Positions 10,003 through 20,535 of a DNA stretch of 64,000 bases are shown one piece after another. Both the position numbers and the translations under genes were made by a program. The notes beneath the pieces were generated by a model. That model worked only from the letters and a program-made list of their open reading frames with translations, ran no database searches and was not told the DNA's origin. Source of the DNA: Levilactobacillus suantsaiihabitans (GTDB taxonomy: Bacteria; Bacillota; Bacilli; Lactobacillales; Lactobacillaceae); NCBI RefSeq assembly GCF_004745505.1, contig NZ_RKLX01000010.1, positions 50,852-114,851 of the forward strand, given 5' to 3'. The stretch's first letter is position 1. Every line of letters begins with the position of its first letter.

Positions 10003-10353
10003 TTACTCGCGGTGGTGTAATTCATTTAACAGTTCATCGATGTGGCTACCGTAGCGCACTGAGGAATCTTGTTCAAACGTCAATTCTGGCGTCTTGTAGA
10101 TGCTCAGGCGAGAACCCAGTTCGGAACGGATCAGGCCTGTCGCCTTGTCCAATCCTTGTTGGGTCTTTTCTGCGGATGACGCCTTATCGGATAAGATACT
10201 GTAGTAAATCGTTGCCTGTTGTAAGTCACCGGTAACTTCTACCCCAGTAACGGTCACGCCCTCGACCCGTGGATCGCGGACCCGTTTGAGGAGAATATCC
10301 GTAACTTCCCGTTGGATTTCTTGTTCCAACCGGCCAACTCGATATTGTGCCAT
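10003..10353 (-). CDS. rbfA: RbfA, 30S ribosome-binding factor
   Basis: RbfA is a cold-shock and 16S rRNA processing factor of 30S assembly. The 116-residue protein has the single KH-like fold with the signature RVRDPRVEGVTVTGVEVTGDL at about 25-45 and the tail LTFEQDSSVRYGSHIDELL. The ATG follows a GGAGGCAACTGTC site. It is the last gene of the rimP operon, 19 bases after infB, and is followed by a terminator. Confidence 0.96.
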   Translation of the reverse strand: MAQYRVGRLEQEIQREVTDILLKRVRDPRVEGVTVTGVEVTGDLQQATIYYSILSDKASSAEKTQQGLDKATGLIRSELGSRLSIYKTPELTFEQDSSVRYGSHIDELLNELHHRE

Positions 10354-10372
10354 GACAGTTGCCTCCGATTAT

Positions 10373-12793
10373 TTATTTAACGGGAACTTCCTTCATCACG
10401 TAGGCTTCGATCACGTCGCCTACCTTGATGTCGTTATAGTTCTCGATAGTTAACCCTAATTCATAACCCATCTTAACTTGCTTGACGTCGTCCTTGAAAC
10501 GCTTCAAGCTACCTAACTTACCTTCGTAAATGACCACGCCGTCACGAATTAAGCGCACGTCGCTGTCAGCGGTCACGTAGCCTTCGGTAACCATCCCACC
10601 GACGATCGTCCCGACCTTAGAAGCATGGAAGATATCCTTCACTTCGATTTGGCCAATGATTTGTTCTTCGTAGGTCGGTTCCAGCATCCCCTTCATCGCC
10701 GTTTCGATTTCATCGATGGCGTTGTAGATGACGTTGTGCAGCCGAATGTCGACCTTGTCGCTGTCGGCTTGGGCCCGTGCTTGTGGCGTTGGCCGCACGT
10801 TGAACCCGATGATGATGGCATCTGAAGCTTCCGCTAAGGTGACATCACTTTCGTTAATGGCCCCTACGGCAGAGTGAATGATGTTGACCCGGACACCGGA
10901 AACATCGATCTTCTTCAGACTTCCAGCTAAGGCTTCAACGGAACCTTGAACGTCAGCCTTGATGATGACGTCAACTTCCTTCATTTCGCCTTCCTTAAGG
11001 GAATCAAACAGGTTGTCCAACGTGACGTGGCTGGTGTTGCGGCGTTCCTTGACCAAGGCTTCCTTGGCCCGTTCTTCACCGGCAGCCCGCGCCGTCTTTT
11101 CATCATTGAAGACCACGAACCGGTCCCCAGCTTCTGGCACGTCGTTTAACCCCGTGATCTCAACAGGCGTTGATGGCACGGCGTCCTTGATGCGCCGACC
11201 ACGTTCGTTGACCATCGTCCGGACCCGTCCAAAGGTGTTGCCGACAACGATTGGATCACCGACGTGTAAGGTCCCTTGTTGAACCAACAGCGTGGCAACG
11301 GAACCCTTTCCTTGATCCAAACGGGCTTCGATGACACTCCCGGCACCGTTTTGTTCAGGGTTGGCCTTTAATTCCAGCACTTCGGCTTGTAACAAGATCA
11401 TGTCGAGCAATTCGTCGATGTTCTTGCCAAACTTCGCGGAGATTTCAACGAAGATGGTGTCGCCACCCCAGTCTTCAGGAATCAATTCGTATTCCGTCAA
11501 CTGTTCCATCACGTGGTTCGGGTTAGCACCCGGCTTATCGATCTTGTTGACCGCCACGATGATTGGCGTACCAGCGGCCTTGGCATGGTGAATGGCTTCG
11601 ATGGTCTGTGGCATGACCCCATCGTCGGCCGCAACCACCAGCACGGTGATGTCGGTGATTTCCGCACCACGCGCCCGCATTTCGGTAAAGGCCGCGTGTC
11701 CTGGGGTATCCAAGAAGGTGATCAGCTTGTCATTGTAGTGGACTTGGTAAGCCCCAATGGCTTGCGTGATCCCCCCGGCTTCACCCTCGGTAATGTGTGA
11801 ATGCCGCAAGTGGTCCAGCAAGGTCGTCTTCCCGTGGTCAACGTGCCCCATGATCGTGACGACGGGAGCCCGTGAAACTTGGTGATCCTTGTTGGCCATT
11901 TCCGCGTCGAAGGCCTTATCGATATCGGAAACGTCGACTTCAACCTTTTCCTTGGCTTGGATGCCGTAGTCGTCGGCCAGAATTTCAATCGTATCCTTAT
12001 CCAGGGATTGGTTTTGGTTGACCATGACGCCCAACATGAAGAGCTTCTTCACGATTTCAGCTGAAGAACGGTGTAAGATCTTGGCCAGGTCTTGGGCGTT
12101 CATACCATCACTATAGACTAAGACTTCTGGTAAAGCCTTGTTCTTCCGTTCTGGCGCACCCTTGTGCTGGTTCGTGTCTTTAATCCGTTGATTCTTCTTG
12201 TAACGATTATTATTGTTGTTATTACGGCGGCGGTTATTGCGGTTGTTCCGGTTATTCCGGCCCCCACGACTGTTGCCATTGTTGCTACCACGCCGGCCGT
12301 TACTATTGTTTGTATTATTATTCAAGCTTCCACCAAATCTGCCGGTGCCGGAATTGTGTTGTTCACGATGACTTCCAGCCTGGCTGTTATTTTTATTGTT
12401 GTTACGGTGATTCTGATTACTGCCCCCATTACCATTGTTATGGTTCCGGTTACCATTGGCAGTTTGCTGCTGCCGATGGCTATCATTTCTAGCATGGTTC
12501 TGCTGCTGATTGCGACCGGCAGTGGTCTGTGACTGACCCGTCTCCCGCTTGTGCGTGGTGGCGTGGTCCGTTTGGTTACCGGTTCGAGCCGGCCGAGCCG
12601 CTTGCACCTTTTCGGGGTGCGACTGGGTCTTCCCGTGGGACTGAAAAGCAGCCCGTAACTGACGTTCTTCGTTCTCGCCGAGCGTTGACATGTGGTTTTT
12701 CACCGGAAAGCCCTTTTCAGCGGCCTTGTCGATGATCTGTTTACTGGAGACGTTAATTTCTTTGGCGAGTTCATAGATTCGCTTCTTCCCCAT
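10373..12793 (-). CDS. infB: InfB, translation initiation factor IF-2
   Basis: IF-2 is the GTPase that brings fMet-tRNA to the 30S subunit and promotes 50S joining. The 806-residue protein starts [20 protein letters not shown] (IF2 N-terminal domain), followed by an unusual asparagine/glycine/arginine-rich segment at about 55-200 that includes runs such as NNNNNN. The GTPase domain has [20 protein letters not shown] at about 310-330, the switch DTPGHAAF and NKID; domains II-IV follow. The start was set at the ATG with AAGGAGTGTGAAGAT in front. It follows ylxQ by 47 bases. Confidence 0.97.
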   Translation of the reverse strand: MGKKRIYELAKEINVSSKQIIDKAAEKGFPVKNHMSTLGENEERQLRAAFQSHGKTQSHPEKVQAARPARTGNQTDHATTHKRETGQSQTTAGRNQQQNHARNDSHRQQQTANGNRNHNNGNGGSNQNHRNNNKNNSQAGSHREQHNSGTGRFGGSLNNNTNNSNGRRGSNNGNSRGGRNNRNNRNNRRRNNNNNNRYKKNQRIKDTNQHKGAPERKNKALPEVLVYSDGMNAQDLAKILHRSSAEIVKKLFMLGVMVNQNQSLDKDTIEILADDYGIQAKEKVEVDVSDIDKAFDAEMANKDHQVSRAPVVTIMGHVDHGKTTLLDHLRHSHITEGEAGGITQAIGAYQVHYNDKLITFLDTPGHAAFTEMRARGAEITDITVLVVAADDGVMPQTIEAIHHAKAAGTPIIVAVNKIDKPGANPNHVMEQLTEYELIPEDWGGDTIFVEISAKFGKNIDELLDMILLQAEVLELKANPEQNGAGSVIEARLDQGKGSVATLLVQQGTLHVGDPIVVGNTFGRVRTMVNERGRRIKDAVPSTPVEITGLNDVPEAGDRFVVFNDEKTARAAGEERAKEALVKERRNTSHVTLDNLFDSLKEGEMKEVDVIIKADVQGSVEALAGSLKKIDVSGVRVNIIHSAVGAINESDVTLAEASDAIIIGFNVRPTPQARAQADSDKVDIRLHNVIYNAIDEIETAMKGMLEPTYEEQIIGQIEVKDIFHASKVGTIVGGMVTEGYVTADSDVRLIRDGVVIYEGKLGSLKRFKDDVKQVKMGYELGLTIENYNDIKVGDVIEAYVMKEVPVK

Positions 12794-12840
12794 ATCTTCA
12801 CACTCCTTCATATTCTACCGATCACGAGAACGTCAGGTGG

Positions 12841-13143
12841 CTACTCAAGTAATTGTTGTAACTTCCGGACAAATCCCGGATCAGTAATTGCAATGACCGT
12901 GCGCGCCGACCCGATGGCCGTGCTCAGCTGGTCTTTGGTAAATGATTCATTCAATGGCACGTCATAGCTCGCTGTCTTATCGCGGAATTGCTTTTGGCTA
13001 CTCTTACCGGCATCACTGGCTAAAAATACCAGTCGTGCCGTGTGATCCCGCACAGCGGCTAGGACAAAGGATTCGCCGGTGACCAGTTTGCCTGCTCGCC
13101 GCGCCAATCCTAATAATTGTAAAGCGCGCTCGAAATTAGTCAT
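12841..13143 (-). CDS. ylxQ: YlxQ, L7Ae-family K-turn RNA-binding protein
   Basis: A 100-residue protein of the L7Ae/L30e fold: ALQLLGLARRAGKLVTGESF at the start and LVFLASDAGKSSQKQF in the middle are the family landmarks. YlxQ proteins bind kink-turn RNA and are encoded in the nusA-infB operon of many Firmicutes. Its start codon overlaps the end of ylxR by eight bases, so the two are translationally coupled; no strong separate binding site is seen. Confidence 0.9.
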   Translation of the reverse strand: MTNFERALQLLGLARRAGKLVTGESFVLAAVRDHTARLVFLASDAGKSSQKQFRDKTASYDVPLNESFTKDQLSTAIGSARTVIAITDPGFVRKLQQLLE

Positions 13144-13432
13144 TGTCAAATAATTCCCGCCGCGCTTGTTGATGATCAACGTACGCAATCAAATCGTCGT
13201 AGAATTGGTCATCGATCTTGACACCAAAGGCGTGGTCAAAGGTCCGTTCCTTTTTGGCCTTTTGGGCAATGGCGACATCCAAACTAATGTATGCGCCCCG
13301 ACCGGACTGCTTACCGGTCGGATCAATGCTGACCTCTTGCGCTTGGTTCCGGACGACCCGGACCAATTGCTTCTTCGGTGCCATTTCCCCAGTCACAATA
13401 TCCTTGCGCATGGGGATTTTCCGTTGTTTCAT
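13136..13432 (-). CDS. ylxR: YlxR, nucleic-acid-binding protein of the nusA operon
   Basis: A 98-residue basic protein with the DUF448/YlxR signature: RKIPMRKDIVTGEMAPKKQLVRVV, then GRGAYIS. The family typically carries a GRGAY(I/V) RNA-binding cleft and has been linked to control of RNase P and of transcription. AAAGGAGGG stands before the ATG. It is 26 bases after nusA and overlaps ylxQ. Confidence 0.93.
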   Translation of the reverse strand: MKQRKIPMRKDIVTGEMAPKKQLVRVVRNQAQEVSIDPTGKQSGRGAYISLDVAIAQKAKKERTFDHAFGVKIDDQFYDDLIAYVDHQQARRELFDND

Positions 13433-13458
13433 GGACCTAACCCTCCTTTAGCGCAACG

Positions 13459-14733
13459 CTATTCGGCGTCGTCGCCGTTATCAGTCGTGTCAGTAGTTGC
13501 GTCGCTGGCAACGTCAGCGGTCGATGATGCGCCATCATCAGTCGTGTCCGCAGCGTCTTCAGGCGTTGCGGCCGTAGTGGCATCAGCTGGCGTTTCGTCA
13601 CTGGCAGTGTCAGTGGTCGTGTCGTCTGCCACCGGTGCATCCGCGGCACTGTCATCGCTGGCAGTCTCGTCAGCGGCCTGATCAGCTTCCATTATAGCAG
13701 ATGCTTCGGATTCTGATTTGATATCGATCTTATAACCGGTCAACTTAGCGGCTAAACGGGCATTTTGGCCCCGCTTCCCAATGGCTAAGGATAACTGGTA
13801 ATCCGGCACAACGACTTCGCAAGCGCGTTCGTTGTTCGGATCAAAGATGACATCCAAGACTTCGGCGGGGTTCAAGGCGTTGGCAATGAACTTGGCTTCG
13901 TCATCGGTCCATTCCACGATATCCATGTTCTCACCACCGAGTTCGTTGACGATGGTTTGGACCCGTTGTCCCCGTGGTCCCACAGTGGTCCCCACAGGAT
14001 CGATATCGGGGTTGTTGGAGCGAACCGCTACCTTGGCCCGGTCGCCAGCTTCACGAGCAATTGCCATGATCTCCACAGTCCCATCGTAAACTTCTGGGAC
14101 TTCTTGTTCAAACAATCGCTTCAATAAATCGGCGTGCGTCCGGCTGACAAAGACTTGCGGACCCTTGGTGGCATTTTCGACCCGGGTCACGTAAACCTTG
14201 ATGCGGTCGTGGATCCGGTAAGTTTCGTTTGGCATTTGATCCTGACGACCCATAACGGCTTCGACCTTACCTAAGCTCACGTAAACGAACCGTGAATCTT
14301 GGCGTTCAACTTCCCCAGTCACGATTTCGTTTTCGTATTGACTGTATTGGTTGTAAATGATGTTGCGTTCCGCTTCACGGACCCGTTGCAAGATGACTTG
14401 CTTGGCCGTCTGTGCAGCGATCCGGCCGAAGTTCTTAGGCGTGACTTCAAACTTGATGTCATCCCCAATTTCGTAGCCCTTGTTGATGGTCAGTGCTTCA
14501 TCCAAGCTGACTTCCAGCCGAGAATCATAGACTTGGTCAACGACTTTCTTCACGGCAAAAACGTGAATGTCACCCTTACGTTGGTCGAAGTTGACCTCCA
14601 CGTTTTGGGCTTGGTCATAGTTCCGCTTGTATGCAGACACCAATGCTGCTTCGAGCGCGTCAATGACGATTTGCTTGTCGATGCCTTTTTCCGTTTCCAG
14701 AACGTCTAAGGCACCCAATAATTCTTTACTCAT
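13459..14733 (-). CDS. nusA: NusA, transcription termination/antitermination factor
   Basis: NusA binds RNA polymerase and nascent RNA and modulates pausing, intrinsic termination and antitermination. The 424-residue protein has the N-terminal domain to about 125, S1 domain (VTGEVERQDSRFVYVSLG, about 135-200) and two KH domains (VGPRGQRVQTIVNELGGENM and LAIGKRGQNARLAAKLTGY). After about residue 345 comes a roughly 75-residue tail made almost only of alanine, aspartate, threonine, serine and glutamate, which is far longer than in Bacillus NusA. A leader terminator upstream of rimP may make the operon self-regulated. Confidence 0.97.
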   Translation of the reverse strand: MSKELLGALDVLETEKGIDKQIVIDALEAALVSAYKRNYDQAQNVEVNFDQRKGDIHVFAVKKVVDQVYDSRLEVSLDEALTINKGYEIGDDIKFEVTPKNFGRIAAQTAKQVILQRVREAERNIIYNQYSQYENEIVTGEVERQDSRFVYVSLGKVEAVMGRQDQMPNETYRIHDRIKVYVTRVENATKGPQVFVSRTHADLLKRLFEQEVPEVYDGTVEIMAIAREAGDRAKVAVRSNNPDIDPVGTTVGPRGQRVQTIVNELGGENMDIVEWTDDEAKFIANALNPAEVLDVIFDPNNERACEVVVPDYQLSLAIGKRGQNARLAAKLTGYKIDIKSESEASAIMEADQAADETASDDSAADAPVADDTTTDTASDETPADATTAATPEDAADTTDDGASSTADVASDATTDTTDNGDDAE

Positions 14734-14752
14734 GTGTTGTTTCGCTCCTTAT

Positions 14753-15226
14753 TTAGAACTTGATGGCTAACCGGGCTTGGGCAATGGCATCGCGTGGAAT
14801 CGTCAAGGTCTTGATGCGACCCTTCAGATTCACGGTCAATTCCATGCTGTCAGCGCTCAGTGAGTCCAACGTTCCTTCGTAAACCTTGCTGTTACCAATC
14901 TTTTGGTAAAGGGACACGTGGATGTAATCCCCCACGGCTTTTTCAAAATCAGCTGGTTTCTTCAGTGGTCGTTCAGCACCCGGTGAGGATACTTCTAAGA
15001 AATAGGCTTGAGGAATGGGATCAGGATCGAGGCTGTCTAATTTCTCAGACACCTCATCGCTGACCATCGCACATTCTTCAATGTTGATGCCCCCGGGCTT
15101 ATCGATGTAGAGCCGCAGGTACCAACTCTTGCCTTCCTTGACAAATTCAACGTCAACTAATTCAAACTGATGATGCGCCACGATTGGCTGGGCTAAGGCC
15201 GTCACGGTCTCGACGACAGTACTCAA
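14753..15226 (-). CDS. rimP: RimP, ribosome maturation factor
   Basis: RimP binds the 30S subunit and is needed for its maturation. The 157-residue protein has the N-terminal domain with [20 protein letters not shown] and [20 protein letters not shown] and the C-terminal SH3-like domain with the motif [21 protein letters not shown] chose TTG as start because AGGAGGCGGAATTC lies directly in front and the length fits the family; the longer reading from an ATG passes through the leader terminator. First gene of the operon rimP-nusA-ylxR-ylxQ-infB-rbfA. Confidence 0.94.
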   Translation of the reverse strand: MSTVVETVTALAQPIVAHHQFELVDVEFVKEGKSWYLRLYIDKPGGINIEECAMVSDEVSEKLDSLDPDPIPQAYFLEVSSPGAERPLKKPADFEKAVGDYIHVSLYQKIGNSKVYEGTLDSLSADSMELTVNLKGRIKTLTIPRDAIAQARLAIKF

Positions 15227-15254
15227 AGAATTCCGCCTCCTACATTTATCCATT

Positions 15255-15282
15255 AAAAAGAGTGAGCATTGACTGCTCACTC
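15255..15282 (-). terminator. Leader terminator in the rimP-nusA operon 5' UTR
   Basis: Minus strand: perfect 9-bp stem GAGTGAGCA / TGCTCACTC with a 5-base loop, followed by five T. It lies between the apparent operon promoter (15313-15341) and the rimP start, so read-through control of the operon is likely. Confidence 0.8.
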
Positions 15283-15312
15283 ATTTAAAAAACGAGTTTA
15301 ACTACAAGTACT

Positions 15313-15341
15313 ACAATACTACACTAACCCCGAGATTGCAA
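15313..15341 (-). promoter_or_regulatory. rimP-nusA-infB operon promoter
   Basis: Minus strand: -35 TTGCAA, 17-base spacer, -10 TATTGT, about 87 bases upstream of the rimP start codon. Confidence 0.65.
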
Positions 15342-15353
15342 CCGTTCTGCCGC

Positions 15354-15629
15354 CTAGGCCTCACAAGTTAACAGTAATAAAACAAATCCCACGATGGTAA
15401 TAAACTCAAAAACCAAGAAATTCAGGCGAGTCGTCGACATGGAACGCAGGCTGATCGTCTTAATCACGGTCAGCACGAATGCCACCACGAAGTACGCCAG
15501 GATCATAGCCAAAAAGGCAGCTTCCCCCACGCTCGCCAATGTACCGAACAAAATGTAACCTAAGCCAATCAAACAATAACCTGCCAGAAAAATCCACCCA
15601 TCTGGTAACCGCACGAACCGCCGTAACAT
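15354..15629 (-). CDS. Small integral membrane protein, unknown function
   Basis: I do not recognise the family. The 91-residue protein begins MLRRFVRLPDGWIFLAGY and has three clear hydrophobic spans (about 12-34, 40-62, 70-90) with short charged loops. A GCGGGTGTTCACC stretch precedes the ATG; a GTG three codons earlier is an alternative start. It is monocistronic between its own promoter and the rimP promoter region. A cre-like box over its -35 suggests repression by CcpA in the presence of preferred sugars. Confidence 0.6.
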   Translation of the reverse strand: MLRRFVRLPDGWIFLAGYCLIGLGYILFGTLASVGEAAFLAMILAYFVVAFVLTVIKTISLRSMSTTRLNFLVFEFITIVGFVLLLLTCEA

Positions 15630-15683
15630 GGTGAACACCCGCTTTCGCTAAAGTTTATTTATGGTTTACGTTTCCTTGGTTCA

Positions 15684-15720
15684 AGTATAACATATCTCAA
15701 CCACTTTGTAAGCGTTTCCA
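15684..15720 (-). promoter_or_regulatory. Promoter with overlapping cre-like site
   Basis: Minus strand: -35 CTTACA, 17-base spacer, -10 TATACT. The -35 overlaps TGTAAGCGTTTCCA (15707-15720, plus strand), one mismatch from the CcpA catabolite-responsive element TGWAANCGNTNWCA. Confidence 0.65.
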
Positions 15721-15904
15721 TGACGCTAATCCGGTTAATCGGCGGTTAGCTTACAACCGGCTATTTTCCCTGGGCTAAACGCTGATTTGGCGGGGGTGAT
15801 CACGGGTAATCATTAGTCAGTGACTGAACTATCTAGCTACTGACTAAGGGAATGACGCGTTGGCCGTAACGGAAATCAGTTCATTATGAGTTGGTAACCC
15901 CTAT

Positions 15905-15960
15905 CCAGGCCATCCCCAAAGCAGGATTCCAGACTGACGCAGGCACCTGGTTTCACCAAT
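15905..15960 (+). repeat. Family B repeat, copy B3
   Basis: Contains ATCCCCAAAGCAGGATTCCA and GACTGACGCAGGCACC, then GGTTTCACCAAT, matching the copy at 39691-39748. It lies in the 568-base non-coding gap between the small membrane gene and polC. The gap stretch 15721-15904 holds nothing I recognise. Confidence 0.55.
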
Positions 15961-16021
15961 TCTAAGGAGGCAAAACCGCGGTCGTTTCAGCCATCAACGC
16001 AACAATTATTCTGAGAGAGAC

Positions 16022-16056
16022 AAAAAGAGGCCAGGACCGTAGTCCTCATCTCTTTT
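16022..16056 (-). terminator. polC terminator
   Basis: Nested stem AAAAGAG / CTCTTTT with inner AGGAC / GTCCT, followed on the minus strand by T-rich sequence (CCTCTTTTTG). It lies 142 bases after the polC stop, with the family C repeat between. Confidence 0.72.
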
Positions 16057-16071
16057 GCACCAATTTTAAAT

Positions 16072-16192
16072 GGCTGAAACGTGGACGCCAAGGCAGCCGG
16101 TTCCGCTTAAACCTGATAACCAACCAATCCAAACCCAGGATTGCTCGGTTATCAGCGTTAATGCTCGCCAGCTAAGCGCCTGTTGGCCCACT
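16072..16192. repeat. Family C structured repeat, copy C1 (polC 3' UTR)
   Basis: Shares an ordered set of blocks with 20890-21010: ACGCCA, CCGGTT(T/C)CGCTTA, TGAT.ACCAA, CCA.TCCAA, TTAA.GCTCGCC, GGCCCACT. It can fold with an outer stem (GCCAA...GGC against GCC...TTGGC), a 9-bp hairpin stem CTGATAACC / GGTTATCAG and an inner stem CAATCC / GGATTG. It begins six bases downstream of the polC stop and would be in the mRNA 3' UTR. Confidence 0.68.
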
Positions 16193-16197
16193 CTTTA

Positions 16198-19100
16198 TTA
16201 CATCATATCATCAAACAAACTCAACTGATTTTCATCCGGCAAGCCCTTCAGCACGCCGTTTTCCGTCATGAAGTCGATGATGGTCTTGGAGACCTTCCCC
16301 CGTTTGGCCAGGTCTTCTTTGGAGATGAATGGCCGGTCGTTACGGGCCGCCACAATCTGCTTGGCTACGTTCAATCCCAAGCCAGGTGCGGCCTGGAATG
16401 GCGCAATCAGGGTGTCACCGTCAATGATCCAATCGGCAGCGTCAGACCGCTCCAGGTCGATCATCTTGAACTTAAAGCCCCGTTCCAGCATTTCGTTGGC
16501 CAATTCCAACACCGTCAAGAGGTTCTTGTCCTTGGCGGAAGCGTCCATCCCCTGGTCATTGATGGCCTTCATGGCCGCCTTGACCGCCGTTTTCCCTTGG
16601 GCCATAGCCACGACGTCAAAGTCGTCGGCCCGCACGGAAAAGTACGCGGCGTAGTAAATGATCGGGAAGTAGACCTTGAAGTAGGCCACCCGTAAGGCCA
16701 TCAGCACGTATGCCGCGGCATGGGCCCGCGGGAACATGTACTTGATCTTTAAGCAAGAATCAATGTACCAGTCCGGGCAGTCCGTTTGCTTCATTTTTTC
16801 TTGCCATTCGTCCGGGATCCCCCGGCCCTTCCGCACGTGTTCCATGACTTGGAAGGACGTTTCGGAATCCAAGCCGAAGTTGATCAAGTCGGTCATGATG
16901 TTATCCCGGCACCCAATCACGTTGGCGATGGTGGCCGTCCCGTTCTTGATCAGCTCTTCGGCGTTACCCAACCACACGTCGGTCCCGTGAGACAGACCAG
17001 AAATTTGGAGCAGTTGTGAGTAGTTCTGCGGGTTGGTCTCTTCCAACATCCCCCGGACAAAACGCGTCCCAAATTCGGGAACTCCCAGCGTCCCGGTCTT
17101 GGATTGAATCTGTTCGGGCGTGACTCCCAAGGAATCCGTTCCGGAGAACAGCGCCATAACACCAGGATCATCCATCGGAATCGTTTGCGGATCGACCCCG
17201 GACAAATCTTGCAGGGTCCGGATCATGGTCGGGTCATCATGTCCCAGAATATCGATTTTCAAAATATTATCATGGATCGAGTGGAAATCGAAGTGGGTCG
17301 TTTGCCAAGCCGCATTTTGGTCATCGGCCGGATACTGGATCGGCGTAAAGTCGTAAATGTCCATGTAGTCCGGCACAACAATGATCCCCGCGGGGTGTTG
17401 GCCGGTGTTACGTTTGACCCCGGTTACCCCCTTGGCCAGCCGGTCGACCTCGGCGCCACGCAGGTTCTGCTCGGTATCGCGCTCGTAGGCCTTCACGTAG
17501 CCGTAACCGGTCTTGTCGGCCACGGTCCCAATCGTTCCGGCCCGGTACACGTTCTTCTCACCGAACAAGACCTTGGTGTAGTTATGCGCAATAGGTTGGT
17601 AGTCCCCGGAGAAGTTCAAATCAATATCGGGGACCTTGTTTCCCTTGAACCCTAAGAACGTTTCGAACGGAATGTTGTGACCGTCGCCGATCATCAAAGT
17701 GCCACACTTCGGGCACTTCTTTTCGGGCAAATCGTATCCCGAGCTGTATTCCCCTTTGGTGTAGAAGTGAGAATACTGGCAGTTGGGGCACCGATAGTGT
17801 GGTGGCAAGGGGTTCACTTCGGTAATTCCGGTGAACGTGGCGACCACACTGGAGCCGACCGACCCCCGGGACCCAACCAAGTACCCGTCCTTATTAGACT
17901 TGGCTACCAGCCGTTGGGCAATCAAATAAATCACGGAGAACCCGTTACCAATGATCGACTTCAACTCCCGGTCGACCCGGTGTTGCACCAGTTCTGGTAG
18001 CGGATCACCATACCACGCGTGCGCGGTGTCCATGGTCCGTTGACGAATTTCGTCTTCGGCCCCCTCCATGCGCGGCGTGTACAGCTTGTCCTTCAATGGA
18101 TGGACCTCGTCGATCTCGTCGGCAATTTTGTGCGTGTTGGTAACCACGATTTCCTTAGCCGTGTCCTCCCCCAGATAGGCAAAGTCGTCGAGCATCTCGT
18201 TGGTCGTCATGAAATGCGCATCGGGCAATTCTTGCCGGTTCAACGGGTTGGCGCCCCCCTGTGAGTGGATCAGGATTTTACGGTAAATGAAGTCTTCCGG
18301 ATCCAGGTAGTGGACGTCACCGGTTGCCACGACGGGCTTATCGAGGTCATGGCCCAGCTTGACCATGTTGCCCACAATCTCTTCCAGATTGGCCTCATCG
18401 GCGATCAAGCCGGAATCAATCAGGGGTTGGTAAGCCGCCTTGGGTTGCACTTCCAGATAGTCGTAATACTTGGCCTTGGCCGCAGCTTCGACCTGCCCCT
18501 TTTGCATCATGGCGGTGAAGACTTCTCCAGATGAGCAAGCTGAGCCGACCAAAATGCCTTCGCGGTAATGGTCTAACACGCTACGCGGCACCCGCGGCAC
18601 GCGGTAGAAGTAATCGACGTTGGAAGCAGACACCAGCTTGAACATATTCTTCAGGCCCGCCTGCGTTTGGGCCAGTAAGATGGCGTGACTCGGCCGCGCG
18701 TGTTTGTAAGCATCGTTATCGGTCATGTGGTCGTTCAATTGATCATGGTACTGAATATTGTAGCGGTCCTCGGCATCCTTCAAGAACAGGTAGTTCAAGT
18801 GCCCCGTCGATTCCGCATCATAAACGGCCCGGTGATGGTGCTCCAGACTGACGTGGAAACGCTTGGCCAGCGTGTTCAACCGGTAGCTCTTGAGGGTTGG
18901 GTACAAGAACCGTGCCAGTGTCAAGGTATCGATGATGGGATTGGCAATTTCCGGCATGCCGTGGCGCTGGTAGCCGGTATTCATGAAGCCGACGTCAAAC
19001 GTCACGTTGTGGCCGACGATAATCGCGTCGCCGCAGAATTCCCGGAACAGCTTGAAGACTTCTTCTTCGGACTTGGATCCCGCCACCATGTCATCGGTGA

Positions 19101-20535
19101 TGCTGGTCAGGTTGGTCGTCTGTTCGGACAACGGGAACCCCGGATCGATGAACTCTTCGAATTGGTCGATCACATTCTTGTGTTGCATCTTAACGGCCGA
19201 CAGTTCAATGACCTTGTCGTAGATGGCGGACAACCCCGTTGTTTCCACGTCAAAGACCACGTAGGTGGCGCCGTCTAGCGGCACGTGGGCACTGTTGTAC
19301 CCAATCGGCACACCATCGTCGACCAGGTTGGCCTCGACCCCGTACAGCATCTTCACGCCCGCCTTGGACCCGGCATTAAATGCGGCCGGAAACCCTTGGA
19401 CGTCGGCGTGATCCGTGATGGCCAAAGCCGGCATGCCCCATTTCTTTGCCCGACTGACGTAATCACCAATCGAGTTGGTGGCATCCATTTGGCTCATGGA
19501 CGTGTGCAAATGTAATTCAATGCGCTTCCCATCGGCCGGTGCCGTGTCTTGGCGCGTGGCGTGCTTGACCTGGTTGATGTCATAGGCATTGAGCGCCAAA
19601 TCGTGCATGTACGTGTCTTCTTGCACGCTACCGCGCACCTTGACCCAACTGCCTTCTTCGACCCCGGCAAATTGAGCTTCGTCTTCGGCACCGCGTGAGA
19701 ATTTCTTCACGGCAAAAGAGGACGTGTAGTCGGTGATCTTCAAGGTCAACAATTGGCGACCCGACCGGAGCTTGCGGACTTCCTTGTCAAAGACGTAGCC
19801 TTCCACCACCACGGAGCGTTCCTCTTGGGTGATGTCGACCATCCGCGTGATCGGTTGATCGCCCTTGATGGTCTTCCCAATCTGCGTGGGACCCGTTGCG
19901 GCCGGGGTATCTCCCTGGGCGGCCCGCTTCTGGTTGGCCTTTTCAATGGCCGCGGCGGCCTGTTGCGCCAATTGGGCATCGGTCTTTTCTTGACGTGCCT
20001 TGAACTCATCGATCTTGGCTTGGGACTTGGATTCGTCGACCATCACCCGAATGTTGAACTTGGGGAAGCCGGCATCGCGGTAAGTGGCTTCCAACGGTCC
20101 TAAGGCCTGATTGGCCAAGAAGTCTTTGACCACTTCGTTTTGGGCGTAGAGTAAAACCCGATTGTCGGCGTCTAATTCCGGCACCTGGGACTGACACAGT
20201 TCTTGGACCAAATTGCTGGTCAAGCCACTGTGTTCAACGACCCATTTCCAGTAATCGCCTAGCGCCCGGTTGGTTAGCTCGGCGGCATCCACCTCCAAGG
20301 TGGCCTCGACCTGCGCAATATCTTTGAACGCCATTTGTAAATGGTTATGGAAATCGACGAAAGCCGTGAACGGCATTAAACTAGGCAGCTTCAAGAAGAA
20401 GTGCCAGCGCCGGGACTGCTCATGAACCGTCAACCGGTCAATGGTGGCCGTCTGGAAATACGGTTGCTCCGCAGCAGCGCTCAGATCTAGTTGTTGTAAT
20501 AATTTTTCAAATAAAGCATGGCGATCTTCGTCCAC
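16198..20535 (-). CDS. polC: PolC, DNA polymerase III alpha subunit (Gram-positive type)
   Basis: PolC is the replicative polymerase of low-GC Gram-positives, with built-in proofreading. The 1445-residue protein has the N-terminal and OB regions (about 1-330), a PHP domain start ([20 protein letters not shown] near 340), a DEDD exonuclease ([20 protein letters not shown] near 430), the rest of the PHP domain, a four-cysteine zinc motif (CPNCQYSHF..., KKCPKCGTL near 950) and the polymerase core with [11 protein letters not shown]. Translation starts at GTG after AAGGAGTTTCCTC. It lies downstream of proS, separated by a terminator. Confidence 0.98.
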   Translation of the reverse strand: MDEDRHALFEKLLQQLDLSAAAEQPYFQTATIDRLTVHEQSRRWHFFLKLPSLMPFTAFVDFHNHLQMAFKDIAQVEATLEVDAAELTNRALGDYWKWVVEHSGLTSNLVQELCQSQVPELDADNRVLLYAQNEVVKDFLANQALGPLEATYRDAGFPKFNIRVMVDESKSQAKIDEFKARQEKTDAQLAQQAAAAIEKANQKRAAQGDTPAATGPTQIGKTIKGDQPITRMVDITQEERSVVVEGYVFDKEVRKLRSGRQLLTLKITDYTSSFAVKKFSRGAEDEAQFAGVEEGSWVKVRGSVQEDTYMHDLALNAYDINQVKHATRQDTAPADGKRIELHLHTSMSQMDATNSIGDYVSRAKKWGMPALAITDHADVQGFPAAFNAGSKAGVKMLYGVEANLVDDGVPIGYNSAHVPLDGATYVVFDVETTGLSAIYDKVIELSAVKMQHKNVIDQFEEFIDPGFPLSEQTTNLTSITDDMVAGSKSEEEVFKLFREFCGDAIIVGHNVTFDVGFMNTGYQRHGMPEIANPIIDTLTLARFLYPTLKSYRLNTLAKRFHVSLEHHHRAVYDAESTGHLNYLFLKDAEDRYNIQYHDQLNDHMTDNDAYKHARPSHAILLAQTQAGLKNMFKLVSASNVDYFYRVPRVPRSVLDHYREGILVGSACSSGEVFTAMMQKGQVEAAAKAKYYDYLEVQPKAAYQPLIDSGLIADEANLEEIVGNMVKLGHDLDKPVVATGDVHYLDPEDFIYRKILIHSQGGANPLNRQELPDAHFMTTNEMLDDFAYLGEDTAKEIVVTNTHKIADEIDEVHPLKDKLYTPRMEGAEDEIRQRTMDTAHAWYGDPLPELVQHRVDRELKSIIGNGFSVIYLIAQRLVAKSNKDGYLVGSRGSVGSSVVATFTGITEVNPLPPHYRCPNCQYSHFYTKGEYSSGYDLPEKKCPKCGTLMIGDGHNIPFETFLGFKGNKVPDIDLNFSGDYQPIAHNYTKVLFGEKNVYRAGTIGTVADKTGYGYVKAYERDTEQNLRGAEVDRLAKGVTGVKRNTGQHPAGIIVVPDYMDIYDFTPIQYPADDQNAAWQTTHFDFHSIHDNILKIDILGHDDPTMIRTLQDLSGVDPQTIPMDDPGVMALFSGTDSLGVTPEQIQSKTGTLGVPEFGTRFVRGMLEETNPQNYSQLLQISGLSHGTDVWLGNAEELIKNGTATIANVIGCRDNIMTDLINFGLDSETSFQVMEHVRKGRGIPDEWQEKMKQTDCPDWYIDSCLKIKYMFPRAHAAAYVLMALRVAYFKVYFPIIYYAAYFSVRADDFDVVAMAQGKTAVKAAMKAINDQGMDASAKDKNLLTVLELANEMLERGFKFKMIDLERSDAADWIIDGDTLIAPFQAAPGLGLNVAKQIVAARNDRPFISKEDLAKRGKVSKTIIDFMTENGVLKGLPDENQLSLFDDMM

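Noticed and set aside
13459..13681. Long plus-strand frame opposite the end of nusA
   Set aside because: It is the antisense of the repetitive Ala/Asp/Thr tail, where stop codons are rare by composition.
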